Source of the DNA: Promethearchaeota archaeon
GTDB lineage: Archaea; Asgardarchaeota; Lokiarchaeia; Sigyniarchaeales; SOKP01
Assembly: GCA_029838195.1 (NCBI GenBank)
Contig: JALGVJ010000010.1
Coordinates: 49,772-113,771, forward strand
DNA length: 64,000 bases
Reading direction: 5' to 3'
In this document: positions 57,492-64,000 of the stretch, piece after piece
Position numbering within the stretch: the first letter of the stretch is position 1
Layout: each line of letters opens with the position of its first letter
Notes under the pieces: generated by a model
Told to the model about the DNA's origin: nothing
Databases searched by the model: none
Seen by the model: only the letters and a program-made list of their open reading frames with translations
Program-made: the position numbers and the translations under genes

Positions 57492-57576
57492 TTATTTCTT
57501 AATTTTTTTTTATTTGGCCGAATTATTAAAAGCATTAAATCTTAAAATACTAAAAATTAAAAAAACTCAGGCCTGA

Positions 57577-58488
<912 letters not shown>

Positions 58489-58581
58489 AAGAAAATGTGA
58501 GATTAAAAATGTAAAAGCATGAAACATGTAAAAAAAAAGGCTAATTTTTTTATTGATTTCATGAAATCATTAAATTAAAAT

Positions 58582-59397
58582 TCACGATAACCCTTTTACC
58601 TTTTTGGGAGGACGAGGTGGAACTCGATAAAATTTAACGTCGGGATATCCCAATGTGAAACCTCCGAAAACGCTTCCCCGTAATTTTATCATCTTTTTTA
58701 ATTTTGGATTTCTTTGAAATGCCAGCGTGATATAGCCAATCCAACACGTGCCTAGTCCTAAGGCCTGCGCCGCTAATCGCCCGTACGTGGCGATGATACC
58801 GATGTTAAACCCTTCCATTATCATGTTAAAATTCGATGTGATGATGATGATATGAGGGGCATTATAAAATACGGGGTCTCGATTTGTTTTACCATATCGT
58901 TCTTTTCTTTCTAGCCAATGCTCTTTTTCGGCGGGATCGCTAATGAAATCTTCATATATAGCACTTGCTAAGGCTTGAATTTGTTCTGTATCTGAAAGAA
59001 CGTAGAAATTCTCGGAGCGCATGTTGGCTGCGGTGGGAGCTTGTTCCATGGCGCGAATTACTTTTCTCAGCAACTCTTCCGGAACTTTCTCTTGCTTATA
59101 AAAACGGACGGAGCGATTTGCTGCTAAAAATTTAAAGAGGGTTTCATGGTCGATTAACTCGGGAAGTTTTTGGATCTCATCGAAAGTAAAACTTTCCCCC
59201 ATTGTTTCGTAGATAATAGCATCCTCAGGACATTGAGCAATGCACTGGCCGCATTGAATGCATTGCTTGTTTGGGTCCTCAAAAATTACTTTATTTTTTT
59301 CAGAATCAAATTTAAAATATGCCTCTGGCTCAGTACAAGCTTTTAAACAAATCTTACACGTGATACACTTGTCATAATCAATTCCTACGATGGGCAT
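58582..59397 (-). CDS. Ferredoxin-nitroreductase fusion
   Basis: 271 residues: a dicluster ferredoxin at the N-terminus (CITCKICLKACTEPEA, CIQCGQCIAQCPEDA) followed by an FMN nitroreductase domain (RSVRFYKQEKVPEELL, QAPTAANMRSENFYV, LAAQALGLGTCWIGY). These enzymes reduce nitro groups, quinones or flavins with electrons from the built-in clusters. AAGGTGA lies six bases before the ATG at 59397, so this is preferred to the GTG at 59406. Part of the redox island. Confidence 0.92.
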   Translation of the reverse strand: MPIVGIDYDKCITCKICLKACTEPEAYFKFDSEKNKVIFEDPNKQCIQCGQCIAQCPEDAIIYETMGESFTFDEIQKLPELIDHETLFKFLAANRSVRFYKQEKVPEELLRKVIRAMEQAPTAANMRSENFYVLSDTEQIQALASAIYEDFISDPAEKEHWLERKERYGKTNRDPVFYNAPHIIIITSNFNMIMEGFNIGIIATYGRLAAQALGLGTCWIGYITLAFQRNPKLKKMIKLRGSVFGGFTLGYPDVKFYRVPPRPPKKVKGLS

Positions 59398-59406
59398 AAA
59401 GATCAC

Positions 59407-59854
59407 CTTCCTATTAATTTTTACTGAATTATATTTACAATTACAAGCAAGAACATAAAAAGATTATCATGTAAAAGGAAGCTAAAATTGGTAAAAATTA
59501 ATACCACGTGTTACTAACGTTTTTCAAGCCAGTTAATAAAATTAAGATATTATTTTCCTTAAAATATTTTTCATGAAGGAAGTTTCTTATTTCTCCCTAC
59601 TTTAAAAACTTTAGAGTTTTTCTAAAGATTGGGATGGTAAAACTCGGAAGATCCATTGCAGTTGAAAAATTGGTGCTACATGTTGAACGCCGCTAATCTC
59701 GGGTATCCTGATATTGCTTTCCAAAATGTATTTGACCTCACCCGTTTTAATTCTTTCATTCATTATCCCTTAAAGTATTGCGACCAAGGTTTCTATAAGG
59801 AAAAAAAACCATGATTTATTACCTTGAATTATCATTATCATTAAAACCTTAAAG
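59407..59854. other. Gap with one short reading frame
   Basis: 448 bases between divergent genes. The leftward 50-codon frame at 59611-59763 is the only protein-like content; no repeats or RNA genes were seen. Confidence 0.4.
59611..59763 (-). CDS. Possible 50-residue small protein
   Basis: ATG at 59763, TAA at 59613-59611. It reads MNERIKTGEVKYILESNIRI, then PEISGVQHVAPIFQLQWIF and RVLPSQSLEKL, with balanced composition unlike the surrounding AT-rich DNA. No family recognised; it may be a small gene or a relic of a larger one. Confidence 0.4.
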   Translation of the reverse strand: MNERIKTGEVKYILESNIRIPEISGVQHVAPIFQLQWIFRVLPSQSLEKL

Positions 59855-59863
59855 GTGAAAAAA

Positions 59864-60754
59864 ATGGGAAAGTTTGAAAAAATGAAAAAGGCTTATCAAG
59901 CTTCTTCCAAAATCATGGAAAAGCGCATGCAAAAAGAAAGACCTTTAGATTTGGAAATCTTAAAAAAAGTTAAAGAATCTTCAATCATAGTTGTAGCTGG
60001 CGAGTATGATAGAATAGAAATGGTATTGGATTTGGTGAAAATCCCTTATATTTTAATTAACCCAAGAGATGTAGAACGTATCACCTTGAATCCCGATCAA
60101 ATTCTCATCATTAATTGCCCGGGAAACATTTCCGATAAAGGTCTTGCCAAGATCAAGGAATTCGTCAAGCATGGAGGGTTTTTATTCACCACGGACTGGG
60201 CCCTCCTACATGTATTAGAGAAACTTTTTCCGGAATACGTGGAATATAACCATAATCCTACAAGAGATGACTGCGTGAAAGTGGAAATATTAGATAAAAA
60301 CAATAAATTTTTAGAAGGATTATTCGAGCAAGATGCGGACCCTATTTGGTGGTTGGAAACTAGTTCTTATCCCATTGTCATAAAAGATAAAGAGAGAGTA
60401 AAAGTGTTAGTAACTAGTCGAGAAATGAAAGAAAAATACGGCGAAGCTCCCATCATCATTCTTTTTCATTATGGTTACGGTGGAATGGTTCTACACATGA
60501 CCAGCCATTATTACTTGCAAAGAACAGAATTACGCTCTCGCCGACATCAAGCCAGCGCTAAGGATTATGTCAAGACAGAAATGAAATTTTCATCCAAGGA
60601 TGTCGAAGAGATGAAAGAAGATTTAAAAGATTTAACCCTTGGAGAAGCAGAAGCTGCCTATTCTTCAATGCAGTTTATTAGCAACGTGATTATTGAGCAA
60701 CAAAAAAAAATTAAAAAACGTAAGGAAAAAGAATCCGAAAATAAGGAGCCATGA
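59864..60754 (+). CDS. GATase1/ThuA-like domain protein
   Basis: 296 residues from the ATG at 59864, five bases after AAAGGTGA (a GTG at 59855 would add three). The core resembles class-I amidotransferase/ThuA folds: IIVVAGEYDRIEMVLDLVKIP, QILIINCPGNISDKGLAKI, KHGGFLFTTDWALLHVL, and GYGGMVLHMTSHYYLQRTE. The elbow Cys is missing. The C-terminus is a long charged helix. Related in layout to the 18099 protein but clearly divergent. Probably non-enzymatic; function unknown. Confidence 0.7.
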   Translation: MGKFEKMKKAYQASSKIMEKRMQKERPLDLEILKKVKESSIIVVAGEYDRIEMVLDLVKIPYILINPRDVERITLNPDQILIINCPGNISDKGLAKIKEFVKHGGFLFTTDWALLHVLEKLFPEYVEYNHNPTRDDCVKVEILDKNNKFLEGLFEQDADPIWWLETSSYPIVIKDKERVKVLVTSREMKEKYGEAPIIILFHYGYGGMVLHMTSHYYLQRTELRSRRHQASAKDYVKTEMKFSSKDVEEMKEDLKDLTLGEAEAAYSSMQFISNVIIEQQKKIKKRKEKESENKEP

Positions 60755-60989
60755 ATTCAGCCTCCTTTAACTTTATGTAAAGGAACACCATGCAATTTAT
60801 TATCACCATCCCTTCATTTCATCGTACTTGTTCTCCAAATTTTAATGAAATCAGCCTCATCTCGATTTATTTCCATGTTGGTATTCATTTTCAAATCCTT
60901 TTTATTTAAACATTAATTAGGAATAACAACAACATGCAACTCGATATAATTGCATTTAAAACATAATTAAAAACTAAAAAAGATAAAAG

Positions 60990-63116
60990 ATGAGCTATCA
61001 GATATTTTTAACTATAGGTTTAATCGCAGGGATAATTTCCATTGTTATGGCGTTATATCTCCGATCGATCGTCCTTAAACAAGACCCCGGCAATGAACGT
61101 ATGATTGAAGTAGCGGGATACATCGAATCCGGCGCTAAAACCTATCTAAAAGTTCAATACAAAATCCTCGGCGCATTCGTCATCGTCCTGGCAATAGCCT
61201 TATTATTTCTGCCGTCTCCCTTAGAAAACAGTGACACTTACACGAGACTTACGCCCGGCGCACTAAATTGGGAACAAGCTACAGCTTACGTGATCGGTGC
61301 TGTCGGTTCCATGTTCGCAGGTTGGCTTGGCATGTACGTCGGTGTTAAAGCTAACACGCGCGCCGCCCAAGGATGTTCTGTCAGCACTAAAAAGGGATTC
61401 GATATCGCCTTTTTCGGAGGGTCCGTTATGGGACTTACTGTTGTAGGCGTGGCTCTCATTGGTATATCAATTCTCTACTGGATCGTCCCTGATCCTAATA
61501 TCGTGCTCGGATTTAGCTTCGGTGCGAGTTCCGTCGCCCTATTCATGAAGTGTGGAGGCGGGATCTACACCAAAACAGCTGATGTGGGAGCAGACCTCGT
61601 TGGTAAGGCAGAATATGATTTGCCAGAAGATGATCCCCGCAATCCAGCGACCATAGCTGACAATGTTGGGGATAATGTGGGCGACATTGCCGGAATGGGT
61701 AGTGATCTTTTCGACAGCTACGTTGCTTCTATCATTGCGGCTATGATGCTTGCGGCGTCCATTGCCTTTACTCGGGCCAACGTGACAATGGAATTGAGAT
61801 ATTATTTCGTGATTTATCCGGTGTTATTATGCGGAATTGGATTACTTGCTTCTTTGATTGGAATTTTCTTAATCAAGTGGAAAGGTTCGGAAGATCCCGG
61901 AAAATCTTTAAACGCGGGGACGTATATAGCGACACTTATATTTGCCGGGCTTTCTGCCTTGTTCACGTTCTTCTTAACTCTTGCTGTTCAAGAAACTACA
62001 GTGGTGGCTGAAATTTGGAGATTATATGGCGCCTCGATTATAGGTCTTTTTTCAGGAATAATTATTGGGTTTACGAGTGATTACTTTACTCGAGATGATA
62101 AGGCTCCCACGAGAAATATGGCATATGCGGCTCAAGAAGGACATGCAGTGGTGATTTTAAGCGGGTTTTCTTATGGCTTGTTGAGCGTGGTCCCTCCGGC
62201 GATTGGAATAGTAATAGCCATGACAATAGCGTATCTTCTGGGTGGCATCTTCGGGGTGGCGATGAGCGCAGTTGGCATGCTCTCAATCGTAGGTACTATT
62301 GTTTCAAATGATGCATATGGGCCGATCGTGGATAATGCTCGAGGCATAGCAGAACAAGGCGAATTGGGTGAAGATGTTATCAGTCAAGCGGACAGATTAG
62401 ATTCCGCCGGTAATACGGCAAAAGCTATAACGAAGGGTTTCGCGATTGGTGCGGCAAACTTGACGGTATTAGCATTACTCTTTTCCTTTAAAACAGAGGC
62501 TAACTTGCTTTCGGCCGGGACTATTGAAATAATCGATCTTCTTACTATAAACGTTTTAATCGGAGCGTTTATTGGCGTGGTCGTTCCGGCTTTTTTCTCC
62601 GCATTACTAATTTTAGCGGTGCAGAGGAACGCTGCCAAGATGGTAGATGAGATCAGGAGGCAATTTGAGGAAAATCCCAAGATCTTAACGGGAGAAGAGG
62701 CAGCAGATTTTAATAGGTGCATTGCCATCGCTACTAAAGGCTCACTAAAGGAATTGCTAATTCCGAGCATCATTTCCATCGTAATTCCCCTTGCTGTCGG
62801 AATAATATTTGGAGTTTCGGCATTAGGAGCATTCTTAGCTGGGGCTATCTTAAGCGGATTCGTGTTTGCCGTGTTTATGGCAAATGCTGGAGGCGCATGG
62901 GATAATGCTAAAAAGTGGATCGAGGATGGACACTTAGGAGGTAAGGGAACGGAAACTCATAAGGCTTCTATTACAGGGGATACAGTCGGTGACCCATTTA
63001 AAGATACGGCTGGCCCCTCTATTAACACGCTTTTAGTGGTAATGTCCCTGACGGCTTCCATATTCCTTGGATTATTGATGGTGTTTAATAGCGGTGCCGG
63101 ATTACTCGTGTTTTAA
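60990..63116 (+). CDS. hppA: Membrane-bound proton pyrophosphatase
   Basis: 708 residues, about 16 helices, coupling pyrophosphate hydrolysis to ion pumping. Active-site region DVGADLVGKAEYDLPEDDP and NVGDNVGDIAG (residues 198-234) and the C-terminal TGDTVGDPFKDTAGPS are intact. The potassium-dependence site reads AGNTAKAITKG with K478 and T481, the pattern of potassium-independent H+-pumps (K and T instead of A and G). A central loop (EGHAVVILSGFSYG, about 383-396) is divergent from the usual TGxATNIIxGLxxG. A T-rich run follows. Confidence 0.96.
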   Translation: MSYQIFLTIGLIAGIISIVMALYLRSIVLKQDPGNERMIEVAGYIESGAKTYLKVQYKILGAFVIVLAIALLFLPSPLENSDTYTRLTPGALNWEQATAYVIGAVGSMFAGWLGMYVGVKANTRAAQGCSVSTKKGFDIAFFGGSVMGLTVVGVALIGISILYWIVPDPNIVLGFSFGASSVALFMKCGGGIYTKTADVGADLVGKAEYDLPEDDPRNPATIADNVGDNVGDIAGMGSDLFDSYVASIIAAMMLAASIAFTRANVTMELRYYFVIYPVLLCGIGLLASLIGIFLIKWKGSEDPGKSLNAGTYIATLIFAGLSALFTFFLTLAVQETTVVAEIWRLYGASIIGLFSGIIIGFTSDYFTRDDKAPTRNMAYAAQEGHAVVILSGFSYGLLSVVPPAIGIVIAMTIAYLLGGIFGVAMSAVGMLSIVGTIVSNDAYGPIVDNARGIAEQGELGEDVISQADRLDSAGNTAKAITKGFAIGAANLTVLALLFSFKTEANLLSAGTIEIIDLLTINVLIGAFIGVVVPAFFSALLILAVQRNAAKMVDEIRRQFEENPKILTGEEAADFNRCIAIATKGSLKELLIPSIISIVIPLAVGIIFGVSALGAFLAGAILSGFVFAVFMANAGGAWDNAKKWIEDGHLGGKGTETHKASITGDTVGDPFKDTAGPSINTLLVVMSLTASIFLGLLMVFNSGAGLLVF

Positions 63117-63120
63117 GAAT

Positions 63121-63156
63121 TCTATTTAATTTTTTTTTTAATTTATTTTTTCTCTT
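63121..63156 (+). terminator. T-rich terminator candidate after hppA
   Basis: Contains nine and six consecutive T within 36 bases right after the hppA stop. Typical archaeal terminator composition; not tested. Confidence 0.4.
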
Positions 63157-63305
63157 TAATAAGTTTTTTTAGCCCATGAAGTTCATTGATTCAATACAAT
63201 GAATAAAACGTGGAACCAAGCATTAATAAACGGGGATCAAAAGAAGAAGTAGTAGGGTTCGCGAAGAATGGATGTTCATGGATGTAATAATGATGGGTAA
63301 AATCT

Positions 63306-63836
63306 TTATTTCATGCTAATGGTCCCTCCAAAAAAATCCGAGATGCCATATTTTCTTTTTTCTACTTTTTCAAATCCAAAGGTTTCGATAAATTTTTGTG
63401 AAGTGTTATTCCCTTCATAGACTTCACATAAGATCTCTTGGACATTTTTAGTTTTGAGGTAATTCCAAGCTGCCAGTCCTAAGGCCGTTCCCAAGCCTTC
63501 TCGCTGATATTTGGGAATAATGCCTAATCCTGCAATGAGAGCAATCTCATCGTTCCTGCCGGCAAAATCGATTAAAATGAACCCGGCTATTTCGTGGTCT
63601 ACACGTGCAATGAGAAATACCGTTTTATCATCCTTGAAGATTTTTTCAAATTTTTCCAATTCTAAAGGACGGAAAGGAGCGCACGTGGAAGGCCAGCTTT
63701 CATTATAGATTTTTTTTATAGTATCTAAATCCTCTTCTTCAGCTGTTTGAATCTCTAAAGCTCTTTCGATTTTCGAAACGCGTTGTTCTAAATATTTTTC
63801 AAATTCGGGGGTGATTTTTTCAATGGGCAATCGCAT
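63306..63836 (-). CDS. GNAT-family N-acetyltransferase
   Basis: 176 residues from the ATG at 63836. GNAT motif A is LIAGLGIIPKYQREGLGTALG (acetyl-CoA-binding Q/R-x-x-G-x-G/A), with motif B ILCEVYEGNNTSQKFIETFGFEKV. Probably acetylates a protein N-terminus or a small amine. The frame is open back to a GTG at 63917, which lies inside the GGAGGTGA ribosome site, so the real start is uncertain and the N-terminal 27 residues of that longer version are Lys-rich and doubtful. Confidence 0.82.
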   Translation of the reverse strand: MRLPIEKITPEFEKYLEQRVSKIERALEIQTAEEEDLDTIKKIYNESWPSTCAPFRPLELEKFEKIFKDDKTVFLIARVDHEIAGFILIDFAGRNDEIALIAGLGIIPKYQREGLGTALGLAAWNYLKTKNVQEILCEVYEGNNTSQKFIETFGFEKVEKRKYGISDFFGGTISMK

Positions 63837-63913
63837 TCGAATATATTCCAATCCCCCTTCACAGGCATTTTCATGAAATTTTTTCTTTTTTTTTATGAGG
63901 TAGCAAATTAATC

Positions 63914-63921
63914 TCACCTCC
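63914..63921 (-). promoter_or_regulatory. Near-perfect Shine-Dalgarno sequence
   Basis: GGAGGTGA, a full match to the anti-SD of archaeal 16S rRNA, lies two bases after the stop of the upstream partial gene. No standard start codon in the GNAT frame sits at 5-10 bases from it; a TTG at 63906 does, but in another frame that soon stops, before the A-rich run. Confidence 0.5.
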
Positions 63922-63923
63922 GA

Positions 63924-64000
63924 CTAAATTGCGGCCTCGCTTTTTTTTATTTTTTGTCGAACATGCTTATTCACATCCACGTCAAATTCCCTGTATTGCT
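63924..64000 (-). CDS. C-terminal end of a gene running off the window
   Basis: Leftward open frame ending in TAG at 63926-63924. The visible end reads QYREFDVDVNKHVRQKIKKSEAAI, which has normal protein composition. Too short to identify. It is immediately followed by a ribosome site, so it is probably cotranscribed with the GNAT gene. Confidence 0.45.
   Translation of the reverse strand, partial: QYREFDVDVNKHVRQKIKKSEAAI

Noticed and set aside
60760..60900. Leftward frame MNTNMEINRDEADFIKIW followed by TGA
   Set aside because: Short, interrupted and without a family signature. Possible relic but not supportable.

Overview
This 64 kb window comes from an AT-rich archaeal chromosome. Archaeal markers are an Orc1/Cdc6-type initiator ATPase, a Xer-type recombinase with adjacent single genes on both strands, a stand-alone AlaX tRNA-editing protein, a membrane pyrophosphatase, an FrhB-like F420/ferredoxin oxidoreductase, HdrD-type iron-sulfur proteins, TATA-like boxes, and GGAG-type ribosome binding sites. 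The many iron-sulfur flavoenzymes and the 4-hydroxybutyryl-CoA dehydratase point to an anaerobe living on amino acids, organic acids or lipids. An Asgard (Lokiarchaeia-like) origin is my best guess, but it is only an inference: there is no ESCRT, small GTPase, actin or rRNA gene here to prove it. No tRNA, rRNA, CRISPR array or complete insertion sequence was recognised.

Layout. 0-9 kb: amino-acid and peptide metabolism (Asp/Glu racemase, threonine dehydratase with an unusual membrane leader, AlaX, GPH-type transporter, M20 peptidase, creatininase-like amidohydrolase). 9-18 kb: small orphan, cupin, DUF2284, flavodoxin and PfkB genes, purA, and two decayed genes (an HdrD-like gene and a D-aminoacylase relic). 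18-28 kb: a GATase/GIFT-like protein, an MFS carrier, 4-hydroxybutyryl-CoA dehydratase, ilvD with a palindromic operator candidate and a tiny winged-helix protein upstream, a membrane M28 peptidase, and a DUF362 ferredoxin protein. 28.6-32.4 kb: zinc ribbon, orc1/cdc6, xer, and a thioredoxin reductase lacking the usual NADPH motif. 32.7-38 kb: a membrane glycosyltransferase (GT-C) cluster with a membrane-anchored surface protein. 38-45 kb: nitronate monooxygenase-like protein, a gene graveyard with overlapping inverted repeats, FrhB-like protein, MFS carrier, and a LeuA-like synthase.

45-60 kb is a dense redox island: aldo/keto reductase-ferredoxin, CrtC/AttH lipocalin-like protein, SCP2-like carrier, an operon of two GlcD-type FAD oxidases flanking an HdrD-type Fe-S protein, a FixC/geranylgeranyl-reductase-like flavoprotein with its FixX ferredoxin, a QueG-like Fe-S protein, a second SCP2 protein, a winged-helix/ferredoxin protein, and a ferredoxin-nitroreductase. 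The gene mix suggests oxidation or reduction of a hydrophobic (lipid or isoprenoid-like) substrate, with electrons passed to quinone-like or Fe-S carriers; the substrate is unknown. 60-64 kb holds hppA (potassium-independent signature) and a GNAT acetyltransferase.

The most striking oddities are: two otherwise well-preserved reading frames 2.3 kb apart each broken by a single in-frame TAG; a frameshifted and internally deleted HdrD-like gene; two further gene relics; an interleaved A-B-A'-B' inverted-repeat set just upstream of the FrhB-like gene; and the substituted pyridine-nucleotide site of the thioredoxin reductase.
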